From positions 1-45,310 of IMG/VR virus record IMGVR_UViG_3300028590_000036: 45,310 nucleotides of DNA, one strand, 5' to 3'. A program made the position numbers and the translations under genes. This document shows positions 15,338 to 23,820 of this stretch, piece by piece (the stretch's first letter is position 1; every line of letters starts with the position of its first letter). The stretch is from a virus. The notes beneath the pieces were generated by a model. The model saw only the letters and a list, made by a program, of their open reading frames with translations. It did no database searches and had not been told where the DNA came from.

Positions 15338-15756
15338 GCCGACCGACTCTCTGGGAGCTGCGGAAAGCCGTCAAGACGACGATCGCCAACTACTGCACGG
15401 TCCCGCTGAATCAGTACGGCGTCGTCGAGGACATGGGGGAGACCCCGGCCGTCATCGTCGAGCCCCGGAGTGCCGACTACGAAGGCGCTTTCGGTGGCCG
15501 CAGCGACGTGTGGAGTTTCAACCTGTTCGTCGTCGTCGCCCGCACAGACGCCGATTCGAATTACGCCGAACTCGACGAGCTGATCTCCGGTTCCGGCGAC
15601 GGCTCGATCGTCACTGCCCTGCGGGATCACTCGGATCTCGGAATCGACGGCGTGACAGCAACAGTCAAATCCATGACCGGATACGGCGGCTCTTTCCAGT
15701 GGTACGGCGAGCCCCATACCGGCGCAATTCTGCGCGTCGAAATCCTGGTCGACTAA
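15334..15756 (+). CDS. Tail terminator/completion-like protein
   Basis: A 140-aa protein starting in an ATGA overlap. It has the mixed alpha/beta pattern expected of a neck or tail-terminator protein (RSDVWSFNLFVVVART and helices around ELDELISGSGDGSI). The position between the connector and the tail tube supports a head-tail joining role. The family is assigned from synteny more than from motifs. Confidence 0.65.
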   Translation: MSRPTLWELRKAVKTTIANYCTVPLNQYGVVEDMGETPAVIVEPRSADYEGAFGGRSDVWSFNLFVVVARTDADSNYAELDELISGSGDGSIVTALRDHSDLGIDGVTATVKSMTGYGGSFQWYGEPHTGAILRVEILVD

Positions 15757-15777
15757 CAAAGAATAGAGGTGGGTGCA

Positions 15778-16113
15778 GTGGCTGCACTTGCTACTCAAAA
15801 CCTTGTCAATGCGGGCACGGCACCTACCTTCGGTCCTGCGTCCGCTTCCGATACGGCTGCCGTCGGCAATGGCGGAAATACGTTCCTGGTCTACAAGAAC
15901 ACGAACGCCTCCTCCCGGACGGTCACGGTAGTCGTCAACGGGAATCTCGAATACGGGCTGCCCAAGCCTGATCCCACTTTCACCCTGGCTGCCACCAACG
16001 GCGAGGTCTGGATTCCCCTGCGTAAGGACTACGACAACGGCACCGGCCGCGCGGATATCACCGTGACCCCCGCCGTTGCCGATGTAACTGTCGCGGTCGT
16101 GCGGGTGTCCTGA
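15778..16113 (+). CDS. Putative virion decoration protein
   Basis: A roughly 111-aa, beta-rich, Thr/Val/Ala-rich protein (NTNASSRTVTVVVNG). The GTG at 15778 is chosen because AGAGG sits 9-10 bases before it; the in-frame GTG at 15769 overlaps that ribosome site. It lies among head-tail joining genes. An Ig-like decoration or neck protein is plausible but unproven. Confidence 0.55.
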   Translation: MAALATQNLVNAGTAPTFGPASASDTAAVGNGGNTFLVYKNTNASSRTVTVVVNGNLEYGLPKPDPTFTLAATNGEVWIPLRKDYDNGTGRADITVTPAVADVTVAVVRVS

Positions 16114-16391
16114 TGCCCCGCCGCTTCGAGGAGCCCAAGGACTGGGCAGATATCCGTAAGTCGCACCGAGAGCCGTATCTGACTACGCGCAAATACCGGG
16201 TGACGGGCGGACACGCAATTCAGGGGGCAGCCCCGGGTTCCGTCGTGGAGCTCGAGCTGACCCGTGACCAGGCGGACGCACTGATTCTCGCCGGTCACAT
16301 CCAGGAGGTCCACGCACCAGTGCCTCCCGTAAACGAGGCAGCGGATGGGGCTGTCGAGAACAAGGGCAACAAGCCCCTTCCCAAGAAATGA
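16113..16391 (+). CDS. Small head-tail region protein, unknown
   Basis: A 92-aa protein overlapping the previous stop by one base. It has a basic N-terminus (MPRRFEEPKDWADIRKSHRE) and a short beta domain containing the segment RDQADALILAGHIQEV, and it ends lysine-rich. The synteny suggests a virion assembly role. I do not recognise the family. Confidence 0.6.
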   Translation: MPRRFEEPKDWADIRKSHREPYLTTRKYRVTGGHAIQGAAPGSVVELELTRDQADALILAGHIQEVHAPVPPVNEAADGAVENKGNKPLPKK

Positions 16392-16399
16392 GTTAGAAG

Positions 16400-16816
16400 A
16401 TGGCAAAGTTCGTTCTTCGCAACTGCTTCATCGAAATCAATGGCGTGGACCTGAGTGACCACATCTCGTCGGTGGAGGTCTCGCTGAAGAAGCAGGCCGT
16501 GGACACCACCAACTTCTCCGGCGGCGGCAAGGAACAGATCGCCGGTCTGAAGGACGATGAGTTCACCGTCACGCTTCAGCAGGACTTCGCGGCGGCCGAG
16601 GTGGATGCGACCCTGTACCCGCTGTACGACCTGGAGACCGAATTCGAGGTCCGGGTCCGTCCGACTAGCGCTGCGGTCTCGGCGACCAATCCCGAGTACA
16701 CCGGCACCTGCATTCTGCTCGAGTACCAGGCCCTGACAGGCAAGGTCGGCGACCTGAGCGAGATCAAGGTCAAGTTCCCGAGCCAGCGGTCCGGCATCGC
16801 GCGGGCTACCGCGTAA
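16400..16816 (+). CDS. Major tail (tube) protein
   Basis: A 138-aa tail tube subunit. Typical segments are INGVDLSDHISSVEVSLKKQ near the N-terminus, the glycine loop NFSGGGKEQIAGLKDDEFTV, and SEIKVKFPSQ near the end. They match the lambda gpV/HK97 gp6-like tail-tube fold. It sits two genes before the tail chaperones, as expected for the most abundant tail protein. Confidence 0.88.
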   Translation: MAKFVLRNCFIEINGVDLSDHISSVEVSLKKQAVDTTNFSGGGKEQIAGLKDDEFTVTLQQDFAAAEVDATLYPLYDLETEFEVRVRPTSAAVSATNPEYTGTCILLEYQALTGKVGDLSEIKVKFPSQRSGIARATA

Positions 16817-16819
16817 CAC

Positions 16820-17320
16820 ATGCCTGAACTCGAATTCGAGGTCGCGGGCGTACAGGACTTTCGGAATGTCGCCCGCGTCCTCGGTCGAGAGAATCGCAGA
16901 CTCCCGAAGGAGATCTACAACACGATCTTTCGGGAGTCGAAAGTCCTCGCCAAGGAAGCCGCCGCGAAGGTGCGGGCCATTCCTGTCGAGGGCACCAAGC
17001 ACACCGGTCTTCGCAAAGAGATCGCCGAGGGTATCCAGATCGCCGGAGTCGTCGACAAAGACGGCGGGCGAGGTGTCCGGGTCATCACGACGATGGCCGA
17101 GGACGACGAGGTATACCTGCCCCGGGGATTCGACTCGCGAAAGGGTTGGCAGCACCCGACTTTCGGCAATCGAGAGAAGTGGGTCCGCCAGTACAACCCC
17201 GGCAACTACAGCTGGTTCATGGAGACGATGTCGGACGGGCAGCTGCCTATCGCGCTGAAGATCCACCAGCACATCCAAGACGCTATCGACGAGATCGACA
17301 AAGCCGGTAGCGCCGGATAA
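16820..17320 (+). CDS. HK97 gp10-like head-tail/tail completion protein
   Basis: A 166-aa protein three bases after the tail tube gene. The N-terminal helix with basic residues (FRNVARVLGRENRRLPKEI) and the later NPGNYSWFMETM segment resemble the minor neck proteins related to HK97 gp10. In many phages this gene precedes the tube gene; here it follows it. Followed by a strong terminator. Confidence 0.68.
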   Translation: MPELEFEVAGVQDFRNVARVLGRENRRLPKEIYNTIFRESKVLAKEAAAKVRAIPVEGTKHTGLRKEIAEGIQIAGVVDKDGGRGVRVITTMAEDDEVYLPRGFDSRKGWQHPTFGNREKWVRQYNPGNYSWFMETMSDGQLPIALKIHQHIQDAIDEIDKAGSAG

Positions 17321-17333
17321 CCACCCCCTAGAC

Positions 17334-17375
17334 GGACCGGCAGAGGGAATGCGGGCCACTCTGCCGGTCCTTAAA
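17334..17375 (+). terminator. Terminator before tail chaperone genes
   Basis: A perfect 12-bp stem, GGACCGGCAGAG (17334-17345) with CTCTGCCGGTCC (17359-17370), around a 13-nt loop, followed by TTAAA. It has a short T-run, so it is probably leaky. It would separate the highly expressed tail tube region from the chaperones and tape measure. Confidence 0.7.
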
Positions 17376-17405
17376 CCTGCCCGCACAATTCGAAGGAGCC
17401 CGCAA

Positions 17406-17807
17406 ATGGCTTTTCTCAACAAGGAACAGATCAAGGCCGCCGACGACCGCGAAACCCGCGTGGTGGAGGTCCCCGAATGGAACGGCGAAGTCCTGGTCAA
17501 GACCCTGTCCGGCCGGGAGCGCAACAAGTTCCAGGGCTCGACGGTGAAGATGAACAAGTCGGGCCAGCCGGAGACCAACTGGGAGAACATGACCGCCCGG
17601 TTCGTATCTCTGGTGATGGTCGACGAGAACGGTAACCGCCTGTTCGGTTCCGAGGCCGACGTCATCGCGCTCGGTGAGAAGTCGGCTGCCGCCCTCGAGC
17701 GTGTGTACGACGCCGCCTGGGAGCTCAACGGTATGGGCGAGCAGCAGGTGGAGGACAAGGCCGAGGATTTCGGCGAAACCCCGAGCGAGAGTTCTACTTC
17801 CGACTAG
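17406..17807 (+). CDS. Tail assembly chaperone, short form
   Basis: A 133-aa protein in the position of lambda gpG: after the tail tube and before the tape measure. It has an acidic C-terminus. The start ATG follows AAGGAG in the recurring leader AAGGAGCCCGCAA. A fraction of ribosomes should shift -1 near the end (before the TAG at 17805) and continue into the overlapping frame at 17816-18136. The two products bind the tape measure during tail assembly. Confidence 0.85.
   Translation: MAFLNKEQIKAADDRETRVVEVPEWNGEVLVKTLSGRERNKFQGSTVKMNKSGQPETNWENMTARFVSLVMVDENGNRLFGSEADVIALGEKSAAALERVYDAAWELNGMGEQQVEDKAEDFGETPSESSTSD
17753..17804 (+). other. Probable -1 frameshift region of tail chaperone
   Basis: The -1 frame is open across this segment and reads into REFYFRLALRLGMTVEELL, a typical join of the gpG and gpT parts. 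I could not find one ideal X_XXY_YYZ heptamer. Candidates lie around 17765-17771 (GGATTTC) and 17774-17783 (CGAAACCCCG). Confidence 0.6.
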
Positions 17808-17815
17808 CTCTTCGC

Positions 17816-18136
17816 TTGGGAATGACGGTGGAGGAGCTGCTCGATCGAATCAGTTCGCCGGAGCTGGCCGAATGGATGGCCTACCAGAAGCTCAACGGCC
17901 CGATCGACAGCACCTACTCCGATGACGCGCTCGCTCAGATCCATGAAGTCCTGCAATACCTGCTGAGACTGACGGGCGCGCAATACGAGGACAACCCCGC
18001 TCCGAATCCACGGCACTTCCCCCGGTCTTACGAATTCTACGACCCGATCGTCCGCGCCAAACTCAAAGCGGCGCATGACGAAGAGGAACAGATCATGTCT
18101 CGGGAAGAGGTCGACCGGATTCACTTCGGGGCCTGA
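17816..18136 (+). CDS. Tail assembly chaperone, frameshift extension (gpT-like)
   Basis: A 106-aa frame lying -1 relative to the upstream chaperone. It shows the family signature TVEELLDRISSPELAEWMAY and a charged C-terminus. It lacks a convincing ribosome site of its own (the nearest start is a TTG), and the frame stays open upstream. It is therefore best read as the C-terminal part of a GT fusion made by programmed frameshifting. Ends 26 bases before the tRNA-Trp gene. Confidence 0.85.
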   Translation: MGMTVEELLDRISSPELAEWMAYQKLNGPIDSTYSDDALAQIHEVLQYLLRLTGAQYEDNPAPNPRHFPRSYEFYDPIVRAKLKAAHDEEEQIMSREEVDRIHFGA

Positions 18137-18145
18137 ACACCAAGT

Positions 18146-18159
18146 CCTCCTTCGGGGGG
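18146..18159 (+). other. UUCG-type hairpin before tRNA-Trp
   Basis: CCTCC, loop TTCG, GGGGG. This is a compact, stable stem-loop between the chaperone stop codon and the tRNA. It may protect or help process the transcript at the mRNA/tRNA junction. Confidence 0.45.
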
Positions 18160-18162
18160 CAC

Positions 18163-18235
18163 GCGGGCGTAGCTCAACTGGAAGAGCAGCGGTCTCCAAA
18201 GCCGCCGGTTGCAGGTTCGACTCCTGTCGCCCGCG
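18163..18235 (+). tRNA. tRNA-Trp (CCA)
   Basis: A canonical tRNA: acceptor GCGGGCG/CGCCCGC, D arm GCTC/GAGC, anticodon stem GCGGT/GCCGC with loop CTCCAAA (anticodon CCA), T arm GCAGG TTCGACT CCTGT. It lies alone inside the late operon, 27 bp before the tape measure gene and far from the other tRNAs. The tape measure it precedes has a strongly Trp-rich segment. Confidence 0.94.
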
Positions 18236-18261
18236 CATTCAGCTGAACCCGAGGGGGATTC

Positions 18262-21200
18262 ATGGCAACGACCTCACTCGGCTTCAACATCACCAGCAAG
18301 TACGACGGCAAGGGTCTGGCTGCGGCTCGGTCGGACCTGACGGCTTTCGCCACCCAGCTGAACAAGCTGGCGTCGAAGACCATTCGCATCAACGCCAACC
18401 TGAACGTCGACTCGGCCAAGGCAAAAGCCGACCTGGATGCCATCGCCGCGCGCCAGCTGAAGATCGACGCCGACCTCTATGTCCACGACGCCAAAGCGCG
18501 CGCCCAGGTGGCTGCGTGGGAGGCGAAGAAGGTCGAAGTCGAGATCGGTGTCCGGCTGGACGAAGCTCAGGCCAAGGCGAAGCTCCACACGATGGCCAAC
18601 TCCATCAAGAAGATGGACCTGGACCTCAAGCTGGATACGGCTGTGGCCGAGGCGAAGATGGCCAAGCTGGCGTCGCAGACCCGGCTGATGACGATCCGCG
18701 CCGACGTCGACGCCCTGGCCGCTGAAGTCGAGCTCGAGCGGTTGAAGTCGGAATACAACGTCATCGACATGTACGCCGATCTCAACGTCGAGATGGCCGA
18801 GGCCAAACTGCGCAACGTCCAGCTGCGGAATCAGCGCGTCCAGCTGGGCATGGACCTCGACACCAAGATCGCCGATGCGAAGATCGCGCTGCTCGAGGCC
18901 AAGACCCGCAAGGTCGAGATGCGCGTCGACGCGGACACCAGTGTTGCCGCAGCACGGATTCAGGCTCTCCAGCGCAATCGCTTCGTCCGGCTGTTCGTCA
19001 ATGTCGACCAGGCCAATGCCGTCGCGCACCTGGCCAAGATCACCCACTTCGCCCGATACGCCGCTCTGGGTGTCGCTGGCATCACCGCCGCCTTCTTCCT
19101 GATGGGCCAGGCCGTGGTGATGGTGGCCGCGCTGATCCAGACCGCGCTGATCGGTGGCTTGATCGCTGCCGGTATCGCCGCCGCCGTCATGGGCAAGAAG
19201 ATGACCGACGAGCACACCAAGGCGACTCAGGCTGCTCAGCGTCAGGCTGCGTCGGCCGAGCGGGGACTCTCCTCGGCGTACCGCAATGCCGCATCCACCG
19301 CCCAGCAGGGCCTGCGCCAGATCGCCTCGGCGGAGAAGACCCTCGAGCAGGCACGCAAGGCATCGGTGACCACGGCCGCTCAGGGGCAGAAGTCTGTCCA
19401 GAAGGCGTACAAGGATCTCGAGTCGGCGACCAAGCAGGCAGCTCAGACCGCAGCGTCGGGGGCCCGGTCGGTCGTCACCGCCGAGAACCGCCACCGCGAC
19501 GCCGTCACTCAGGCCATCCGTGTGCGGGCCAAGCTCAACGACGCCTACAAGGACAGCCAGCGCGAACTCGACAACCTGAAGATGCGCCTCCAGGGTGCGG
19601 CGGGTGACGAGAAGGGCGCTGTCATCGCGGTCCAGCGGGCCATGGAGGCGATGCACAACCTCGGCAAGGACGGGGAGCCGGTCACGCTGCTCGACCGCGA
19701 GGAAGCGCAGAACAACATCGACCAGGCCCTCCAGAACCTCGACGAGATCCGCCTGGGCAACCAGCAGCTCCGTGAGGATGTGGCCGAGGCCGACGCGAAG
19801 GGTGTCGAAGGCTCGGACAAGGTCGTGGCCGCCAAGGAAGCCATCCGCGACGCCGACCGAGAGGTTGCCGAGTCGGAACAGGCTGTCTCGCAGGCACGCC
19901 AGGACGCGGCTGATGCGAACGTCGCTGCCCTCGAGCGTGTGGCCGAGGCGCAGACCGGCATCGCCGAAGCGCAGCAGGCCGCCGCCGAAGCCAACGCCGC
20001 CGCCGCCGACCGGATCATCGAGGCCGAGCAGGGTGTGGCCGAAGCCAAGCAGCAGGCCGCCGAAGCCAATGCCCAAGCGGCAGAGCAGATCATCGCTGCG
20101 CAGGAAGCTGTCACGGCCGCGCAGACCGAGCTGAACGAGGCGTACAACAAGCAGAACGGCGCCCTCGCCCAGACCATGCGCTGGTTCCAGACGATCACTC
20201 AGCCGATGCAGGGTGCTCTCCGCGCGGCGATGGAACAGCTGAAGCAGAAGGCGATCGAGCTGACCCCGGCCCTCCAGGGCATGTTCGCTCAGGTCTCCCC
20301 GCTGGTGAAGCCGTTCGCCGAGGGCCTGAGTGGTCTGGCCGAGCGGGCTATCCCCGGCGTGACCGATTCGCTGCGCCAGTCGATGCCGATGATGAACGGC
20401 TTCCGCGACGGCATGGGAACCCTCGGCGCCAAGACCGGCGAGATGTTCCGGGGCTTCGGTCAGGGCTCGGAAGGGCTCGGGCAGACCTGGCGCGTCGTCG
20501 GTGGGCAGTTCGGTACGTTCCTGGCCAGCATCGGCGGGTTCGTGGGGAAGTTCTCCAGCGAGTCCGCGACCAGCCTGGACAAGACCCTCCAGGGCGTAAA
20601 CAACCTCACCTCGGGGATGCTCAACGGCCTGGGCCCGGCGCTTCAGGCGATGGCCGGTGGCAACTCGATCTGGTTCAGCCTGTTCACCGCGATCGGTTCG
20701 TTCTTCGAGAAGATCGGCCCGAGCCTGGGTGCCTTCACGGAAGCCCTGGGCGGCGCGCTGGGTCCGACGATCGAGAAGCTGGGTGGGTCGCTCGGCATTC
20801 TGGTCGCGGCCGGACTCCAGGGCATGTCGGTCATGCTGCCGGTGGTCACTCCGCTGATTGTCGGTGCGGCCCAAGCGATCCTGTCGTTCGTCCAGTTCCT
20901 CGAAGGGCTGGGCCCGGTGCTGCCGATCGTCATGGGCGTCATCATGGGGATGCGGTTGCTCAGCCTGGCGACCACGGTCCTGGCTGGCTCGAAGATGGTC
21001 GTCACGGCCGCCACGGTCGCCTGGAAGATCGCCATGATCGCCGTCCGGGCTGTCATCTTCGTGGTGAGGGCTGCGGCGTTCGCTCTGCATCTGACCTACC
21101 TGCTGCTCACCTCGAGCGCGATGGCTCAGACCGTGGCGACGAAGGCTGTTGCGGCGGCAACGATTATCGGCGCCAACGCGATGAAGGTTCTCCGGATCGC

Positions 21201-23754
21201 GATGTTCGCTCTGTCGTCTCACCCGCTGGTGGCGCTGTTCGTGGCCCTCGGCGCGGTGATCATGATCCTGGTCGCGCGTGCGGGTGGACTCTCGGGTATC
21301 TGGGAGAAGATCAAGGCTGGCTGGAACGGTCTGGTCAACTTCTTTCAGCCGACGATCGACTTTTTCAAGACACTGATCGGCGGAATCATCCATTGGTTCC
21401 AACACCTTTGGGATGTTCTGCTCGGACATTCGATCATTCCCGACATCGTCAACGGAGCCAAGAAGTGGTTCGGGATGATCTGGGACATCGTCGGGATTAT
21501 CGTCCGGATCGTCGGCGCGGTGATCGCGAAGTGGGTCGAGTTCTTCACCTTCATGGTCAAGATCTTCAAGCTCTACCTCGACGTCGTATTCGCTGTGTGG
21601 GGCTGGATCTGGGACAACATCCTGTCGAAGGTCGTCGCCGTCATCGGGTGGGTGCTCGGCAAGATCGGTGACTTCTTCCCGCTGATCGTCGCGGCGTTCA
21701 ACCTCTACAAGGACATCGTCTTCGCTGTCTGGAGCTGGCTGTGGGACAACATCTTCTCGAAGGTGTTCGACGTCCTCGGCTGGATCAAGAACAAGTGGGA
21801 TGAATGGTGGCCGGTCTTCAAGCTGTCCTTCGAGATCCTGCGCGACACCGTCATGGATATCTGGAATTGGCTGTGGGACAACGTTCTTACCAAGATCGGG
21901 GACGCTCTCGGCTGGGTCAAGGACCGATTCGATCTCTGGTGGGAAGCCTTCAAGTTCGGTTTCGAGCTCCTGCGTGACACGCTCATGGGGATCTGGAATT
22001 GGCTGTGGGACAACATCCTCACCAAGATCGGTGACGCGATCGGCAAGGCCCAGGAGAAGTTCACCGCTTTCAAGGACAAGTTCGGCGAAATCCTCGAGAA
22101 CCTGCGGTCGAAAGCCGAAGAGGTCTGGAACAAGATCAAGGAGACTTTCGCCCGGCCGATCAACGTGATCATCGGATTCATCAACGACAAGATCCTCGAC
22201 AACATCGGCATGGGCGACAAGAAGATCCCCAAGATCGAGGGCTACGCCGACGGTGGCACCATCCCCGGTGCAGGCCACGGCAGGGCAGACGATCGGCTGG
22301 CTCGAGTCTCTTCGGGCGAGTACATCGTCAATGCCCGCGCTGCCGAAGTGAATCGTCCTCTGCTGGACCAGATCAACTACCGGGGCTTCATTCCGAAGTT
22401 CGCCGACGGTGGTCCGGTCGAATGGATGTCCAACTGGGTCCGTGGCGTGGAGCCGTCGATGACAATGACCTCGGGTCTGCGTTTCACCGACAACGGCTAC
22501 CACTCCAGGGGCATGGCTGCGGACTTCTCCAACGGCACCGCGACCACGCCGGAAATGCAGAACCTCGCCAAGCGGATCAATGAAACCTGGGGCGCCCAAA
22601 CGCTCGAGCTGATCCACACCGGCCCCTACAACATCAAGGACGGCGCGAACGTCGGCGATGGTATGGGGGTCTACGGCGCGGCGACAATGGCCGGTCACGA
22701 CAACCACGTCCACTGGGCAGTTCCTGGGCCGCTGGACGATTCGCAGTCCGGGCCGAGTCTGCTGGGCAAGGTCGGCAACTTCCTCGGCGGTGTGTTCAAC
22801 AAGGGCCGCGAGCTGATGTCGGCGCTGTTCCAGCGGCTGAGTCAGCCTGTCCTGGATGGAATTCCCGATCCCTTCACACCCGGTATGGGCGACAAGATGG
22901 GGCGGGCTCCCAAGGGGCTGGCAACGATGGTCCGCGACCGCATGGCCGAAATGATCCGAGGCAAAGAGAACACCGGCGGAATGCTCGGCGGTGATATCGG
23001 AGGACTCGTCCCTGACGGCGAGCGGCTGAAGATCATCGAAGAGGCCATGCGCATCACCGGCACTCCTCCTCCTGATGGCGCGGAGGACTGGGTCAGGGGC
23101 ATGAACACCCTGATCACGCGTGAGTCCGGCTGGAACGCAGGGATTATCAACAACTGGGACAGCAACGCCGCTGCGGGAATGCCGTCGCAGGGTCTGGCCC
23201 AGGTGATCCCGCCGACGTTCAACGCGCACAAGGTCCCGGGGCACGACAACATCCTCGATCCGGTGTCGAACGTGGCGGCGAGTATCAACTACATCAAGTC
23301 GCAGTACGGCTCGATCAAGAATGTCCAGCAGGCCAACGCCAACATGCCTCCCAAGGGCTACAAGGACGGCACGGAGAACGCCACTCCAGGCTGGGCGATG
23401 GTCGGCGAAGAGGGTCCGGAAATGGTCAAGTTCCGGGGCGGCGAGGAAGTTGTGCCGCTCCAGGATTTCACCTCGAAGCTCTCTTCGGCAGCGGAATCCA
23501 CGGGTCTGCGGACCAAGGCGGAGACGGCTCTGACAGATGCGGGCAAGTCGATGTTCGACACCTTCTTCCAAGACCTGACCGGCGGCGGCTACGAAAGTGG
23601 CTTCCTCGGTCAGCTGGTGAAGCAAGGCATCGACTACGGCGGCAAGGTCGCGTCCCAGAGCGTCACCAACAACTGGAACGTGGTCGACGTCGACGAGGCA
23701 ATGCGCAAATACAAGCAGCAGCAAAAGGAACAGGCGATCGGCTACGATTACTGA
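18262..23754 (+). CDS. Tape measure protein with two peptidoglycan hydrolase domains
   Basis: An 1830-aa tail-length ruler. Residues 25-260 are helical repeats of about 30 aa. Residues 267-313 form a hydrophobic segment. Residues 320-650 are an Ala/Gln/Glu-rich coiled coil. Further hydrophobic segments lie near 860-1010. Residues 1013-1260 form a Trp-rich region with repeats such as IWNWLWDN (about 27 Trp). Near residues 1400-1486 a peptidase M15-like domain shows YHSRGMAADF and HDNHVHW. Near 1610-1700 a lytic transglycosylase-like domain shows ESGWNAG and GLAQVIPPTF. These domains probably open the cell wall as DNA is injected. GAGGGGG precedes the ATG. Confidence 0.95.
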   Translation: MATTSLGFNITSKYDGKGLAAARSDLTAFATQLNKLASKTIRINANLNVDSAKAKADLDAIAARQLKIDADLYVHDAKARAQVAAWEAKKVEVEIGVRLDEAQAKAKLHTMANSIKKMDLDLKLDTAVAEAKMAKLASQTRLMTIRADVDALAAEVELERLKSEYNVIDMYADLNVEMAEAKLRNVQLRNQRVQLGMDLDTKIADAKIALLEAKTRKVEMRVDADTSVAAARIQALQRNRFVRLFVNVDQANAVAHLAKITHFARYAALGVAGITAAFFLMGQAVVMVAALIQTALIGGLIAAGIAAAVMGKKMTDEHTKATQAAQRQAASAERGLSSAYRNAASTAQQGLRQIASAEKTLEQARKASVTTAAQGQKSVQKAYKDLESATKQAAQTAASGARSVVTAENRHRDAVTQAIRVRAKLNDAYKDSQRELDNLKMRLQGAAGDEKGAVIAVQRAMEAMHNLGKDGEPVTLLDREEAQNNIDQALQNLDEIRLGNQQLREDVAEADAKGVEGSDKVVAAKEAIRDADREVAESEQAVSQARQDAADANVAALERVAEAQTGIAEAQQAAAEANAAAADRIIEAEQGVAEAKQQAAEANAQAAEQIIAAQEAVTAAQTELNEAYNKQNGALAQTMRWFQTITQPMQGALRAAMEQLKQKAIELTPALQGMFAQVSPLVKPFAEGLSGLAERAIPGVTDSLRQSMPMMNGFRDGMGTLGAKTGEMFRGFGQGSEGLGQTWRVVGGQFGTFLASIGGFVGKFSSESATSLDKTLQGVNNLTSGMLNGLGPALQAMAGGNSIWFSLFTAIGSFFEKIGPSLGAFTEALGGALGPTIEKLGGSLGILVAAGLQGMSVMLPVVTPLIVGAAQAILSFVQFLEGLGPVLPIVMGVIMGMRLLSLATTVLAGSKMVVTAATVAWKIAMIAVRAVIFVVRAAAFALHLTYLLLTSSAMAQTVATKAVAAATIIGANAMKVLRIAMFALSSHPLVALFVALGAVIMILVARAGGLSGIWEKIKAGWNGLVNFFQPTIDFFKTLIGGIIHWFQHLWDVLLGHSIIPDIVNGAKKWFGMIWDIVGIIVRIVGAVIAKWVEFFTFMVKIFKLYLDVVFAVWGWIWDNILSKVVAVIGWVLGKIGDFFPLIVAAFNLYKDIVFAVWSWLWDNIFSKVFDVLGWIKNKWDEWWPVFKLSFEILRDTVMDIWNWLWDNVLTKIGDALGWVKDRFDLWWEAFKFGFELLRDTLMGIWNWLWDNILTKIGDAIGKAQEKFTAFKDKFGEILENLRSKAEEVWNKIKETFARPINVIIGFINDKILDNIGMGDKKIPKIEGYADGGTIPGAGHGRADDRLARVSSGEYIVNARAAEVNRPLLDQINYRGFIPKFADGGPVEWMSNWVRGVEPSMTMTSGLRFTDNGYHSRGMAADFSNGTATTPEMQNLAKRINETWGAQTLELIHTGPYNIKDGANVGDGMGVYGAATMAGHDNHVHWAVPGPLDDSQSGPSLLGKVGNFLGGVFNKGRELMSALFQRLSQPVLDGIPDPFTPGMGDKMGRAPKGLATMVRDRMAEMIRGKENTGGMLGGDIGGLVPDGERLKIIEEAMRITGTPPPDGAEDWVRGMNTLITRESGWNAGIINNWDSNAAAGMPSQGLAQVIPPTFNAHKVPGHDNILDPVSNVAASINYIKSQYGSIKNVQQANANMPPKGYKDGTENATPGWAMVGEEGPEMVKFRGGEEVVPLQDFTSKLSSAAESTGLRTKAETALTDAGKSMFDTFFQDLTGGGYESGFLGQLVKQGIDYGGKVASQSVTNNWNVVDVDEAMRKYKQQQKEQAIGYDY

Positions 23755-23764
23755 TTCCTACGAC

Positions 23765-23804
23765 AAGCGGGAGCTTTCGACTTCGGTTGAGGGCTCCCGC
23801 TTTT
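23765..23804 (+). terminator. Terminator after tape measure gene
   Basis: AAGCGGGAGC (23765-23774) pairs with GCTCCCGCTT (23793-23802) around an 18-nt loop, followed by a TTTT run at 23801-23804. A good intrinsic terminator, likely to lower expression of the following minor tail genes. Confidence 0.8.
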
Positions 23805-23820
23805 GCGTTTGGAGGTCTTT

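Noticed and set aside
18274-23724. 1816-codon open frame on the minus strand opposite the tape measure gene
   Set aside because: A G+C-driven shadow of the tape measure. It lacks recognisable domains and a start site, and the plus-strand gene has clear family features.
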